Assembly (NCBI GenBank): GCA_029264355.1
Contig: JARIBW010000049.1
Location: 1-53,287 of the forward strand
From: Collinsella sp.
GTDB lineage: Bacteria > Actinomycetota > Coriobacteriia > Coriobacteriales > Coriobacteriaceae
DNA length: 53,287 bases
Reading direction: 5' to 3'
The notes under the pieces are model-generated. The model saw only the letters and a list, made by a program, of their open reading frames with translations, did not search any database and was not told where the DNA came from. Both the position numbers and the translations under genes were made by a program. Positions 8,810 to 19,860 of this stretch are shown one piece after another. The first letter of the stretch is position 1. Every line of letters starts with the position of its first letter.

Positions 8810-10192
8810 CTAGATCGAGAGCTCGAGCTTATCCCTGCGGCGTTCGGCATGGCCGAGCCAATGGCCGAAGTGATGATAGGCGACGAACAGGCAAGCCGTG
8901 AGAATCCACGTCACGGGATACACCAGCAGCATGGCCTGGAGCGAATGATGCATCGGGACCACGACGAGCAGCCAGATGACGCGGAACACCACGGTGCCCA
9001 CGACCGTCAGCAACATGGGCCGCAGGCTCTCTCCGGATCCGCGGATGGCGCCGGACGTGTTGTCGACGATCGAGTAGAACAGGTAGAACGGGGCGATGAA
9101 GTGAATCATGGTCGAGGTGTGACCCACCACCGCGGGATCATCGATGAAGAACCGGGCCAGCGGGTCGATGAACGCGATGAGGAAAAGCGCCATCGAGCCG
9201 ACGAGCGTCACCGTGATGACGAGCGAGGTGTGATAGCCGCGGCGCATCCGTTCGTAATTGCGCGCGCCGAAGTTCTGCGCGGAGAACGTCGTCATGGCGA
9301 CGCCGAGCGCCTCGGTGACCATCCACACGATGCCATCCAAGCGGGCGGCGAGACCCCAACCGGTCACGGCGTCCGCGCCGAAGGAGTTCACCGTGGACTG
9401 GACGACGATGTTCGAGATCGAATAGAGCGAGGCCTGGATTCCCAAGGGCAGACCGGTGGCGATCATGCTCTTGCAGATGACGGGGTCGATGCGCAGGCGG
9501 GAGAGGTCGAGTCGCCAGGGACCGTCCGCGCGCATGAGGCGCAAAAGCACCATGGAGGCGTTGATCGCAATGGTGAGGGCCGTCGCGATGCCGCAACCCA
9601 AGGCCTCCATCTTGAACCAGGCGACGAAGACCAGGTCGAACACCACGTTGAAAATGCAACCGCTCGCGATGATGAGCGCCGGGGCGCGCGTGTCGCCCAC
9701 GGCGCGCAGCAAGGCGGTTCCCATGTTGAGGATGAGGGAGAAGACCATGGCCCCGAAATAGCAGCGGGAATAAGCCACGGCCTCCCACATGAGCTCGTCG
9801 GGCGTGCCCATGAGCGCGAGGATGTCCGGCAAGAAGATGACGCCGAGCACCGAGACGCAGGCGCCGATGATGAGGGCGAGCGTCATGGCGGTGTGAACGG
9901 AACGCGAAAGGCGATCGTCATCGCGTTGACCGAAGAACTGCCCGGTTATCACGGCGCAACCGGCACCGAGGCCGACGCAAAATCCAATCGCGAGCTCCGA
10001 GAGGGACAGCGTGGACTGGATGCCGCCGAGCGCGATCTTGCCACCGAACTGACCGACGATATAGGTGTTGATGAGGGCATAGGCCTGCTGAAAGAAAGAG
10101 CTGAAGAAAATGGGCACGCACAGGGCCAGAAGCTGACGCCAGATGACACCCTGCGTGACGTCGATCGAACCATTGCCGGCGCGTTTGGCCAT
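8810..10192 (-). CDS. MATE-family efflux transporter
   Basis: 460 residues with 12 predicted membrane segments in two halves, the usual MATE layout. MATE proteins export cationic drugs or metabolites in exchange for Na+ or H+. Typical text includes GVIWRQLLALCVPIFFSSFFQQAYALINTYIVGQFGG at the N-terminus, ITGQFFGQRDDDRLSRSVHTA, TGLPLGIQASLYSISNIVVQSTVNSFGADAVTGWG at the start of the second half, and TTFSAQNFGARNYERMRRG. The substrate cannot be told from sequence. It lies between trmH (144 bp upstream) and ftsH (77 bp downstream). The start ATG 10192 has only a weak ribosome site. Confidence 0.92.
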   Translation of the reverse strand: MAKRAGNGSIDVTQGVIWRQLLALCVPIFFSSFFQQAYALINTYIVGQFGGKIALGGIQSTLSLSELAIGFCVGLGAGCAVITGQFFGQRDDDRLSRSVHTAMTLALIIGACVSVLGVIFLPDILALMGTPDELMWEAVAYSRCYFGAMVFSLILNMGTALLRAVGDTRAPALIIASGCIFNVVFDLVFVAWFKMEALGCGIATALTIAINASMVLLRLMRADGPWRLDLSRLRIDPVICKSMIATGLPLGIQASLYSISNIVVQSTVNSFGADAVTGWGLAARLDGIVWMVTEALGVAMTTFSAQNFGARNYERMRRGYHTSLVITVTLVGSMALFLIAFIDPLARFFIDDPAVVGHTSTMIHFIAPFYLFYSIVDNTSGAIRGSGESLRPMLLTVVGTVVFRVIWLLVVVPMHHSLQAMLLVYPVTWILTACLFVAYHHFGHWLGHAERRRDKLELSI

Positions 10193-10239
10193 ATACTACC
10201 CCATCCCCGTTCAACTGCAGCCATACGAGCCTACGGCAA

Positions 10240-10266
10240 CGGCGAGGGGACCGCAACCCCTCGCCG
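10240..10266 (-). terminator. Hairpin after trmH
   Basis: A 10-bp perfect stem (10240-10249 with 10257-10266) and a 7-base loop, in the 144-bp gap between trmH and the MATE gene. It lacks a clear U-tract on the minus strand, so it is a weak terminator candidate. Confidence 0.4.
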
Positions 10267-10336
10267 GCCATCGACGGGCCGCGATCCCCAAGCAATGCCA
10301 TGGCGAGAACACGGCAGGCGAAGGAATCGGGGCAGG

Positions 10337-11248
10337 TCAGGCGAACATGCCCGGACGATAGCGATAACCGTTATCGACATGGGGGCAGAGCTGCCAGAAC
10401 GCCACGGCGCTCGCCGCAGCAACATTGAGGGAGTCCACGCCGTGGGCCATGGGGATGCGAATGGTCTTATCGCACCCCGCGATGGTCTTGCCCTGCAGCC
10501 CCGCGCCTTCGGTGCCCATGAAGACGGCATGGCGCTCTATATCCAGAAGCGAGGGATCGTCGAGCGAGACCGAGTCGTCGGAAAGGGCCATGGCGGAGCA
10601 GACGAACCCCGCCCCCCTCAGGACCTCAAAGCCGTCGTGCGGCCACACGCGCGCCTCGCTGCCGATACGCGTCCAGGGGACTTGGAACACCGTGCCCATG
10701 GAGACGCGCGCGGAACGGCGGTACAGGGGGTCGACGCACGTGGGGCTCACGAGGATGCCGTCGACGTTGAGCGCGGCTGCCGATCGAAAGATCGCCCCGA
10801 CATTGGAGTGGTCGACGATCCCCTCGAGCACGCACACGCGCACGGGGCGACCCGCGGCGCGCTCGACGAGCCCATCGAGGAAGGCGCCCGCGTCCGCAAG
10901 CGGCGGCCGGCGAAAGGCCGCGAGGGCCCCGCGCGTCACGGAAAAGCCCGTGAGCCGCTCGAGCACATCCATCGCCCCCACGAAGACGGGAATATCCGAT
11001 CTGGGATGCGACGCGGCGACCTTGTCGAGCAGGGGCGACAACTGGTCGAGCCAACGCTCGCCCAAAAGGAAACTAACCGGCTCGAGCCCCGCCTCAACGG
11101 CGCGTTCGATGACCTTGCCGCTCTCGGCGATGAAGATCCCCTTCTCGGGCTCCAACACCGAGCGCAACTGACGCTCGGTGAGTTTGGTATACGCCTCGAG
11201 ACGCGGATCGTCGAGCGTCTCGATGCGGGTGACCTGCACGCCCGGCAT
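10337..11248 (-). CDS. TrmH/SpoU-family RNA 2'-O-methyltransferase
   Basis: 303 residues. SPOUT enzymes methylate ribose 2'-OH in tRNA or rRNA using SAM bound in a trefoil knot. The N-terminal ~110 residues form the substrate-binding domain (LTERQLRSVLEPEKGIFIAES). The catalytic half shows the three SpoU motifs: IVDHSNVGAIFRSAAALN (motif 1), STEP-like RVSMGTVFQVPW (motif 2) and MGTEGAGL with IPMAHGVDSLNVAAASAVAFWQL (motif 3). Whether the target is tRNA or 23S rRNA is not decidable here. The start forms a one-base TGATG overlap with the folA stop, so the two are translationally coupled. Confidence 0.92.
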   Translation of the reverse strand: MPGVQVTRIETLDDPRLEAYTKLTERQLRSVLEPEKGIFIAESGKVIERAVEAGLEPVSFLLGERWLDQLSPLLDKVAASHPRSDIPVFVGAMDVLERLTGFSVTRGALAAFRRPPLADAGAFLDGLVERAAGRPVRVCVLEGIVDHSNVGAIFRSAAALNVDGILVSPTCVDPLYRRSARVSMGTVFQVPWTRIGSEARVWPHDGFEVLRGAGFVCSAMALSDDSVSLDDPSLLDIERHAVFMGTEGAGLQGKTIAGCDKTIRIPMAHGVDSLNVAAASAVAFWQLCPHVDNGYRYRPGMFA

Positions 11249-11766
11249 CAGAAGTCCCCGCGGCGATAGGTGACGAACTCGAATGCAAGGCCCTCATCGC
11301 CCTGGCCGCGCTCGATCGTGTGGACGTCAGATCGCTTGGCGACATGCCAGGCGGGGTCTCGCGAAAGATCGGGGAAGCGCGTGTCGACCTCGCGAATCAC
11401 GTGATTGTGGGTGATCTCGGCCTCGACGCAATGCGCAAGGAACTGCTCATACACCGCTCCCCCGCCGATGACCCAGGCAACCTCCTCGTCCGCGACGGCG
11501 GCGAGGGCCTCTTCGACCGAGTGGACGACTTCGACCCCCTCGCGCTCAAAGGACCCATCGCGCGTGAGCACGATGTTGCGACGGTCCTTGAGCGGACGGC
11601 CGCCTGGGAAGCTCTCGAGGGTCTTGCGACCCATGATGACCGGGCATCCCCTCGTCTTGCTGACGAAATGCCTCATGTCGGCGCGATTGGACACGACCAT
11701 ATCCCCGTCGCGCCCGATCCCCCAATCATCGCAGACCGCGACGATGGCCTTGATCTGGCAAGTCAT
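11248..11766 (-). CDS. folA: Dihydrofolate reductase (divergent active-site loop)
   Basis: 172 residues, normal DHFR size. Reduces dihydrofolate with NADPH to feed thymidylate synthesis; thyA lies just upstream. Motifs: KAIVAVCDDWGIGRDGDM at the N-terminus, PVIMGRKTLESFPGGRPLKDRRNIVLTRD for NADPH binding, and WVIGGGAVYEQFL. Aligned by eye to E. coli DHFR, the catalytic acid (D27 equivalent) is kept in NRADMRHF, but the usual Pro-Trp of the Met20 loop reads Val-Val and a second Pro reads Arg. That makes it a divergent but probably active enzyme. The ribosome site is GGAGAAGGGG before ATG 11766. The stop overlaps the trmH start. Confidence 0.94.
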   Translation of the reverse strand: MTCQIKAIVAVCDDWGIGRDGDMVVSNRADMRHFVSKTRGCPVIMGRKTLESFPGGRPLKDRRNIVLTRDGSFEREGVEVVHSVEEALAAVADEEVAWVIGGGAVYEQFLAHCVEAEITHNHVIREVDTRFPDLSRDPAWHVAKRSDVHTIERGQGDEGLAFEFVTYRRGDF

Positions 11767-11820
11767 CTAAATCCCCTTCTCCTGTCAAGACAGCTGACGC
11801 CAACCGTGCCGACCCGTTCG

Positions 11821-12669
11821 CTACACCGCGATCGGGATATTCTTGACCTGGGGCCCATGGCTGTAGCCCTCGACGATCAGATCGTCCGTCGTGAAATCAT
11901 AGAAATTCGTGACATCCGGGTTGAGCGAGACCTTGGGCGCCGGATACTGCGGGCGTTCGATGAGCTCGCGCACGATATCGACATGACGGTCGTAGATGTG
12001 CGCGTCGACGATCACATGCAGCAGCTCGCCGGCGATCATGTCGCAATGACGGGCGACCATCATGAGCAAGATGGCGTACTGGCAGACGTTCCAGTTGTTC
12101 GCGGCGAGGATGTCTTGACTGCGCTGCATGAGCACCATGTTGAGCACGGGCTTGTCGCAACCGGGCTCAGAGGTCACATTGTAGGTGACGCTGTAAGCGC
12201 ATGGATACAAGTGCATCTCCGAAAGATCGGAGAAGGTGTACATGTTCGTCATGATGCGGCGCGAGTACGGCGTGTGCGCAAGATCGTGCAGGACACGGTC
12301 CATCTGATCGAAGTCGCCCTCCTTGTAGTGCGACTTCTGCGCGATCTGATATCCGTATGCCTTGCCGATCGATCCCGTCTCGTCGGCCCACTGGTCCCAG
12401 ATATGGGAATTGAGGTCGTTGATGTTATTCGACTTCCTCTGGTAGATCCACAAGATCTCATCCATCGCGGACTTCAGCGCGGTGCGGCGCAACGTCAGGG
12501 CGGGGAACTCCTCGCGCAGGTCGTAGCGATTGGTAACGCCGAAGTTCTTGATGGTATAGGCGGGGGTGCCGTCCTCCCAAACCGGTCGGACCTTCTCCCC
12601 CTCCGTGGTCGTGCCGTGATCGAGGATGTCACGGCACATGGACACGAACAGCTTGTCAGCCTTGCTCAC
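11821..12669 (-). CDS. thyA: Thymidylate synthase ThyA
   Basis: 282 residues. Converts dUMP to dTMP with methylenetetrahydrofolate, producing the dihydrofolate recycled by FolA 54 bp downstream. The catalytic cysteine is C157 in EMHLYPCAYSVTYNV, and the dUMP-binding Arg-Ser is in LMQRSQDILAANNWNVCQYA. HVIVDAHIYDRHVD fits the conserved C-terminal region. The usual PPCH text is YPCA, as in the divergent ThyA branch of some Firmicutes. The start is GTG 12669, with an AGGA site overlapping the end of ffh (6-bp gap). The order ffh-thyA-folA-trmH suggests one transcript. Confidence 0.95.
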   Translation of the reverse strand: MSKADKLFVSMCRDILDHGTTTEGEKVRPVWEDGTPAYTIKNFGVTNRYDLREEFPALTLRRTALKSAMDEILWIYQRKSNNINDLNSHIWDQWADETGSIGKAYGYQIAQKSHYKEGDFDQMDRVLHDLAHTPYSRRIMTNMYTFSDLSEMHLYPCAYSVTYNVTSEPGCDKPVLNMVLMQRSQDILAANNWNVCQYAILLMMVARHCDMIAGELLHVIVDAHIYDRHVDIVRELIERPQYPAPKVSLNPDVTNFYDFTTDDLIVEGYSHGPQVKNIPIAV

Positions 12670-12675
12670 AAAATC

Positions 12676-14148
<1,473 letters not shown>

Positions 14149-14268
14149 GGGTTCTCCCAACAATCAAATGCATCTCAAATCGGGCAGGCGCGAAACTGAG
14201 ATCGGAACAGGACGGATGCGAGCCTCGACGTGGAGCCTGCCTTCGGGCCGAGGTCTGCGATGCGCGGG

Positions 14269-15183
14269 CTAGTTCAGGCCGACGAGGGCGCGGCAGAAGG
14301 ACGAGGCATCGAAGCGCTGCAGGTCCTCGACCTGCTCACCGACACCTATGCGGTAGATCGGCAATTTGAGCTGCTCGGCGACGGCCAGCGCGATGCCGCC
14401 CTTGGCCGTGCCGTCGAGCTTGGTCATGATGATGCCGTCCAGGCCGAGGGCATCGTTGAACTCCTGCGCCTGAGCCAGGCCGTTTTGCCCGGTGGCGGAG
14501 TCGATGAGGAGCACGACGTGCACGGGCATGGGACCTGCGGCGCACGACTCGGCGCGTTTGCGAGTGACCTTTACGACCTTGGCGAGCTCGCGCATGAGCT
14601 CGGGGCTCGAGTGCAGGCGGCCCGCCGTGTCGATCAGGACGAGGTCGCTGCCCAGCTTGTCGGCCTGATCGAGCACGTCGTAGCAGACGCTCGCAGGGTC
14701 CGACCCGCGATCGCGCTTGATGACGGGGACGCCGGCGCGCTCACCCCACACATCGAGCTGCTCGATGGCGGCGGCGCGGAAGGTGTCGGCGCTGCCGATC
14801 ACGACGTTCTTGCCCGCGCCCGCCTCCGCGCTCGCGATCTTGCCGACCGTGGTGGTCTTGCCGGCGCCGTTGATGCCCACGAACAGCACGCAGCTCGGCG
14901 TGTCGTCGAAGATGTCGGACTCGGGCTCGACGAAGAACTCGCACAGGCGCTCGGCAAGCGCGGCGCGCAGCTGCTCGGCGGTCTTGAGATTCTTGCGGGC
15001 CGCGGTCTCGCGCAAGTCGTCTGTGACGCGCATGGCGATCTCGCCACCCATATCACCCATGACGAGGGTGTCCTCCAGATCTTCCCAGAAGCTCTCATCC
15101 ACCTCACCACCGAAGTAGAAGACCTCGTTCAGGGCCTCGCGGCTGCGCTCCAGTCCGCGCTTGAGGGAATCGAACAGACCCAT
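14269..15183 (-). CDS. ftsY: SRP receptor GTPase FtsY
   Basis: 304 residues, an FtsY without the long acidic A domain of E. coli. It pairs with Ffh to deliver ribosomes to SecYEG. The N domain spans ~1-95; the G domain follows with GINGAGKTTTVGKIA (103-), DTFRAAAIEQLDVW, LIDTAGRLHSSPELM and TKLDGTAKGGIALAVAEQLKLPIYRIGVGEQ. The short N-terminus MGLFDSLKRGLERS is an amphipathic helix of the kind that binds membrane. The start overlaps the smc stop by one base (TAATG), so the two are coupled. This smc-ftsY-ffh order is widespread. Confidence 0.98.
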   Translation of the reverse strand: MGLFDSLKRGLERSREALNEVFYFGGEVDESFWEDLEDTLVMGDMGGEIAMRVTDDLRETAARKNLKTAEQLRAALAERLCEFFVEPESDIFDDTPSCVLFVGINGAGKTTTVGKIASAEAGAGKNVVIGSADTFRAAAIEQLDVWGERAGVPVIKRDRGSDPASVCYDVLDQADKLGSDLVLIDTAGRLHSSPELMRELAKVVKVTRKRAESCAAGPMPVHVVLLIDSATGQNGLAQAQEFNDALGLDGIIMTKLDGTAKGGIALAVAEQLKLPIYRIGVGEQVEDLQRFDASSFCRALVGLN

Positions 15184-18100
15184 TAGGCATTCACGACCTT
15201 TCCGGTTTCACGATCGAGTTTCTGGCTGACCACGCGGCTGACGCCGTCGGCCTGCATTGACACGCCATACAAGACATCCGCATCCTCCATGGTGCGGCGC
15301 TGATGGGAGATGACGAGGAGCTGGGTCGTCTGACGCAGGTAGTCGATGGCGCCGATGAGCTTGGACAGATTCGAGTCGTCCAGCGCGGCCTCGACCTCGT
15401 CGAGCACGTAGAAGGGCACCGTGCGCGTGCGGTACACGGCGAACAGCAGCGCGAGCGCCGTGAGGCTCTTCTCGCCACCGCTCATGAGCATCATCTTGGT
15501 GATGCGCTTCCCGCGCGGCTGCGCGACGACCTCGATGCCGGTTTCCGCCGGGTGCTCGGGGTCGGTCATCTCGAGATGGGCCTGACCGCCCGGGAACAGC
15601 ATCTGGAACACCTCGCGGAAGTTCTCATCGACCTTTTCGAAGGTGGTGAGGAAGCTCGCCCGCATCTTGCGATCGATGGCCGCGGTGATCTTGGTCAGCG
15701 CCTTGCGCGCGTTCTCGAGATCGGCCAGCTGTTCGGCGATATAGTCCGCACGGTTCTTAAGCGTCTCGTACTCCTCCATGGCGACCTGGTTCACAGGACC
15801 CAGGTTGTTGATCTGGCGCACGAGGCCGTTGAGTTCACGTTCGGCGGCCGCGCGGTCGGTCGGCGCGGGGAGCCTGAGCGCGTCCTCGAGAACTGTCGCG
15901 CCATCGGCGGTGATCGCCTTGACGGCGGCATCCACCTGCACCTCGAGCTTGCCTCGGGTGATCTTGTGCTCATTGACCGCCGACGAGGCCATATCCACCT
16001 CGACCTTGGCACGGGCGACCTCGGCCTTGGCGTCCTCGATCGTGCGCTTGAGCGAGGCCGAATCGGCCTCCTCGAGCGAGGCGCGGTCCCTCAGTCGAGC
16101 GGCCCAATCCAGCGCGCGCTCAGACAGGGCCTGATAGCGATCGTGCAGCGGATCGACCCGAAGGCGCAAGACCTCCAGGGAGCGTGCGGACTGCTCGGTG
16201 CCGCGGATACGGCGGTCGATGCCGCCCAGGCGCTTCTCGAGCTCGGGCACGCGCGCGGAAAGGCTGCGCACGCGCTCGTTCGCCCGGGCGAGGCGAACCT
16301 TGGCGTCGGCCAGCTTGGAGCCGGCTTCGGAGTCATCGCGGCGAACGCGTTCAAGGTCGTCTTGGGCGTCGGCCAAGCGACGAGTCGCCTCGTCGACGAC
16401 CCCGCGGGCCTCGTCGCGATGGACCTCGAGCTCGTCCACACGCGGCTGGGCGGCCCGGACTGCGGCGGCGGCGTCCTCGCGGCGCCTCGACAAATTGGCA
16501 CGCTCCGCGAGCTTCGTGGAGAGGGAGTGTTCCATGCGGCCGATCTCGGAAAGCAGGGACGTCCGCTCCCCCTCGAGACGCGAGATCTCCCCCGCCATCT
16601 CCCCATCGCGGGACCGCGCGTCTTCGATGGCCTCGTTCGCCTCGGCCACACGGCGCTCGGCGGCGGCGAACACGGCGCTCAGGTCGGGCTCGAGTCCCTC
16701 GAGTTCCCGAATGCGGCGCTTGCGCTCGAGAGCACCGGAAGCGGCTCCGGATGAGCGACCGACGCGCACGACGCCGCCATCGCGCACACGCGCGCCGTCG
16801 GCCGTGACGTAAGAGACGCCGGGGAAGACCGGGGCTTGGAGCGCCTCGTCGAGAGAATCCACGAGATAGATCCCACCGAGCAGGGCGCAGACAACGGGCG
16901 CGTAGCCATCGCGCACCCTCAACGACTCGACCAGGCGACGGCCCGCGGCCTCGGGAAGGCCGGCGGCGGGGGCGATATCGCGGGAGACCATCAGCGTTTC
17001 ACCGGAGGCGTCATCCAAGGAGAGCGCGAACCGCGCGGCGTCGGAAAGCGCGGCGGAGTCCATGCATACCAGGGCGTCGATATCTTCTGCAAGGAGCTGC
17101 TCGACGAGGTCCTCGAGCTCGCGCGGCGCCTCGATGAGATCGCCCAGGCGAGCGGCGATCGCCTGGGGGCGGTTGCTCACCACGCTCGCCGCGAGCGGCG
17201 AGGAATCGGTGAGACCGGCGTCGAGTTTGCGCAGGCCGGAGAGCTCGGAGCGGACGTCGGCCAGCTTGGTACGGGCCTCCCCCTCCTGTTCACGGAGCTG
17301 GGCGAGTGCCGAGATGGCGACATCGAGCGCATCTTTGGCTTCCCGCCGGGCCTTCCGGGCGTCTTCCAGCTCCGCCTCGAGCTCGACGGATCGATCGCGA
17401 CGGTGGTCGAGGGAGGCGCGGAGCTCATCGGCCTCGTCGTCCACCTGCTCGAGGCGCTTGGCATACATGCCGTCCTCGATCTCGGCATTGGAAAGGGTCT
17501 CCCGCACCTTGACGAGTTCGAGCGCGGCCCCGTCCGCGTCGCGCTGCGCATCGCGCACGGAGCGCGTGAGCGTGGAGATGAGCTCGTCGAGCTCGACGCG
17601 GCGAGCATGCAACTCGTCGGCGGCGGGCTCGAGGGCGGAGACGTCCGTCCCGGCGACTTCAGCCGCGGCCCGCTCCTCATCGAGCTGGCGATTGATATCA
17701 GACAGCTCCTCGAGCGTGCGCTTGCGCTGATGTTCCGAAGCCGAGAGGGTCCCGCGCATCTCGGAAAGGCGCGCGACCATGTTGCGGCCCTTCTCCTCCA
17801 GCAGCCGCATGTCGGAGCCGATGCGGCCGACGACATCCTGCATATGACGGCGCTGCTCGCCCAAATCGCCGACGAACAGGCCCTTCTCCTCCAGCATGAC
17901 CTGGAGCTTCTCCAACTCACGCTCCTTTTCGGAAAGGCGGTAGCGCGCAAGCTCGAGCGCCGCCGCGCTCTCGCGCGAGGCGGATTCGAGGTCGACCCAC
18001 TGGGCCTGGAGCTGACGGAGCTCGTCGACGGCGAGGACCTGGGTCAACTCGTTGGCACGCGTGGAGAGGTCCTTGTATTTGCGCGCGCGATCGACTTGGC

Positions 18101-18719
18101 GCTCGAGGGGCTTGAGCTGACGCGAAATCTCACGGTTGATGTCGCGGGCACGGGTGAGGTGCTCGTCCATGCTCTTGATCTTGCGCAGCGCGCGCTCCTT
18201 GCGGCGCTTGTGCTTGGAGATGCCGGCGGCCTCCTCGATGAGGCTGCGGCGCTCCTCGGGGCGGCTTTGCAAGATCGCGTCGAGCTTACCCTGGGAGATG
18301 ATGGAGTGCGTGTCCTTTCCCAGACCCGAGTCGTGCAGGATGTCCTGGATGTCCATCAAACGGCAGGGGCTCGAGTTGATGAGGTACTCGCTCTCGCCCG
18401 AGCGGTACATGCGACGGGTGATCGCGACCTCGTCGAAATCGACGGGCAGCATGTGGTCGGAATTATCGAGAACGAGCGTGACCTCGGCGACCCCGACCGG
18501 TTTGCGTGCGGATGACCCGGAGAAGATGACATCTTCCATGGCCTGGCCGCGCAGTTGCTTGGCGCTCTGCTCGCCCAAGACCCACAGGATCGCGTCGGAG
18601 ACGTTGGATTTGCCCGAGCCGTTGGGGCCGACGATGACCGTCAGGCCCGGTTCGAACGACATGTGCGCGCGGTCCGCGAAGGATTTGAAACCCTTGAGGG
18701 TCAGCGACTTCAGATACAC
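15183..18719 (-). CDS. smc: Chromosome segregation protein SMC
   Basis: 1178 residues, full-length SMC. It forms the condensin-like complex with ScpA/ScpB. The N-terminal ATPase head has Walker A GPNGSGKS (31-38) and QSAKQLRGQAMEDVIFSG. Two long coiled-coil arms surround a hinge around residues ~500-660 (IAARLGDLIEAPRELEDLVEQLL, LPEAAGRRLVESLRVRDG). The C-terminal head holds the signature LMSGGEKSLTALALLFAV and Walker B FYVLDEVEAALDD. The start is GTG 18719 with a GAGGGGG site, 12 bp after rnc. scpAB are not in this window. Confidence 0.98.
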   Translation of the reverse strand: MYLKSLTLKGFKSFADRAHMSFEPGLTVIVGPNGSGKSNVSDAILWVLGEQSAKQLRGQAMEDVIFSGSSARKPVGVAEVTLVLDNSDHMLPVDFDEVAITRRMYRSGESEYLINSSPCRLMDIQDILHDSGLGKDTHSIISQGKLDAILQSRPEERRSLIEEAAGISKHKRRKERALRKIKSMDEHLTRARDINREISRQLKPLERQVDRARKYKDLSTRANELTQVLAVDELRQLQAQWVDLESASRESAAALELARYRLSEKERELEKLQVMLEEKGLFVGDLGEQRRHMQDVVGRIGSDMRLLEEKGRNMVARLSEMRGTLSASEHQRKRTLEELSDINRQLDEERAAAEVAGTDVSALEPAADELHARRVELDELISTLTRSVRDAQRDADGAALELVKVRETLSNAEIEDGMYAKRLEQVDDEADELRASLDHRRDRSVELEAELEDARKARREAKDALDVAISALAQLREQEGEARTKLADVRSELSGLRKLDAGLTDSSPLAASVVSNRPQAIAARLGDLIEAPRELEDLVEQLLAEDIDALVCMDSAALSDAARFALSLDDASGETLMVSRDIAPAAGLPEAAGRRLVESLRVRDGYAPVVCALLGGIYLVDSLDEALQAPVFPGVSYVTADGARVRDGGVVRVGRSSGAASGALERKRRIRELEGLEPDLSAVFAAAERRVAEANEAIEDARSRDGEMAGEISRLEGERTSLLSEIGRMEHSLSTKLAERANLSRRREDAAAAVRAAQPRVDELEVHRDEARGVVDEATRRLADAQDDLERVRRDDSEAGSKLADAKVRLARANERVRSLSARVPELEKRLGGIDRRIRGTEQSARSLEVLRLRVDPLHDRYQALSERALDWAARLRDRASLEEADSASLKRTIEDAKAEVARAKVEVDMASSAVNEHKITRGKLEVQVDAAVKAITADGATVLEDALRLPAPTDRAAAERELNGLVRQINNLGPVNQVAMEEYETLKNRADYIAEQLADLENARKALTKITAAIDRKMRASFLTTFEKVDENFREVFQMLFPGGQAHLEMTDPEHPAETGIEVVAQPRGKRITKMMLMSGGEKSLTALALLFAVYRTRTVPFYVLDEVEAALDDSNLSKLIGAIDYLRQTTQLLVISHQRRTMEDADVLYGVSMQADGVSRVVSQKLDRETGKVVNA

Positions 18720-18731
18720 GCGACCCCCTCG

Positions 18732-19457
18732 CTACCCGAGTTTCTTTTTCAAGATGACGCCGTTGGTGGTGTAGCCCATGCGCTCGAGGGCGTCGAGGGC
18801 CGCAGCGGCCTCGGCCTCCTTCTTGGAGGAGCCGGTGCCGCGCCCGCGCCGGATGCCGTCGACGAGTGCGACGGCGGTGAAGGTCGGCTGATGGGCCGGG
18901 CCGTCCTCGCCGATCACCTTGTAGGCCGGCGGATCCATGTGGTCGGACTGGACGCACTCCTGCAGATAGCTCTTGGGATTGGACGGATGCTCGGCGCGCT
19001 CGTCGGCGAGATGCGGCTTGAGGGTACGCGTGATGAACGACTCGGCGACATCCCAACCTCCGTCCAGATACAGGGCCCCGACCAGGGCCTCGTAGACGTT
19101 CTCAAGAGCCGAGTGCATTCCGCGGGCGCCAGTCCCCTGTTCGGAGGCACCCAAGATGATGATCTTGTCGATGCCCAGCTCGAGGCCGACTTCCGAGAGC
19201 GTGGCGCCCGAGACGAGCGAGACCTTGAGTCGGGTCAGCTTGCCCTCGTCGAACATCCCATAGGTCTTGAAAAGCGAGAGGGCGACGATCGAACCGAGAA
19301 TCGAGTCGCCTAAGAACTCGAGGCGCTCGTAGGAGGCCGAGACGGGTTCCCCCTCAACGGCCGAGGGGTGCGTGATGGCGCTACGGAGCAGCTGTACGTC
19401 AGTGAACTCGTGACCGCAGATCTCCTGCGCGAGCGCGAGCTTATCCGCGATGGACAA
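18732..19457 (-). CDS. rnc: Ribonuclease III
   Basis: 241 residues. Cleaves double-stranded RNA, including rRNA precursors. The catalytic domain shows the signature ERLEFLGDSILGSIVAL, with further acidic residues in LENVYEALVGALYLDGG. A dsRNA-binding domain covers the last ~70 residues (PKSYLQECVQSDHMDPPAYKV ... GRGTGSSKKEAEAAAALDALER). The gene starts 3 bp after acpP, with a GGGAG site inside the acpP end. It belongs to the acpP-rnc-smc-ftsY run. Confidence 0.98.
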   Translation of the reverse strand: MSIADKLALAQEICGHEFTDVQLLRSAITHPSAVEGEPVSASYERLEFLGDSILGSIVALSLFKTYGMFDEGKLTRLKVSLVSGATLSEVGLELGIDKIIILGASEQGTGARGMHSALENVYEALVGALYLDGGWDVAESFITRTLKPHLADERAEHPSNPKSYLQECVQSDHMDPPAYKVIGEDGPAHQPTFTAVALVDGIRRGRGTGSSKKEAEAAAALDALERMGYTTNGVILKKKLG

Positions 19458-19460
19458 AAC

Positions 19461-19709
19461 CTACTCCCCCAGCGTCTGCGCGATGGCGTCGACGGCCTCG
19501 GCCACGGAGTTGATGGCCATCAGCTTGTCGTCGTCGATCTCGATGTCGAACTCATCCTCCATGGCGGTGACGAGCTGCAGGCGATCGAGGGAATTCGCGT
19601 CGAGGTCGTCGAATGTCGTCGCCTCGGTCAGCTCACCCGCCTCGACTCCGAGGACATCGGACGCGATATCGCACACCTTGGCGAAAATATCATTACGATC
19701 CAGCGCCAT
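19461..19709 (-). CDS. acpP: Acyl carrier protein
   Basis: 82 residues. Carries acyl chains in fatty-acid synthesis on a phosphopantetheine arm. The attachment serine is S40 in FDDLDANSLDRLQLVTAMEDEFDIEI, the standard (D)SL site, here with Asn before the Ser instead of the usual Asp. The true start is ATG 19709 (MALDRNDIF) with a GGAAGGGAG site; the frame stays open upstream without support. It follows plsX (acyl-phosphate synthesis) across a terminator, and rnc follows closely. coaD, which makes the arm precursor, is encoded ~3 kb away on the same strand. Confidence 0.96.
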   Translation of the reverse strand: MALDRNDIFAKVCDIASDVLGVEAGELTEATTFDDLDANSLDRLQLVTAMEDEFDIEIDDDKLMAINSVAEAVDAIAQTLGE

Positions 19710-19860
19710 GAATAGCTCCCTTCCGATTGGCCGGAAATGCCGACCTTGCATATATGGTGCTCATTCTACCCTAAGCATCGCCCTCGACCCGCGCTCAGGA
19801 AAAGCGTCGCAAGGTTCGCATTTCACCGAGGCGAGCGGGCTCAAGAGCGCGACGCATGGA

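Noticed and set aside
14149..14268. Possible SRP RNA gene between ffh and ftsY
   Set aside because: The stretch lacks the conserved SRP RNA loop sequences; only a small, imperfect GC hairpin is seen.
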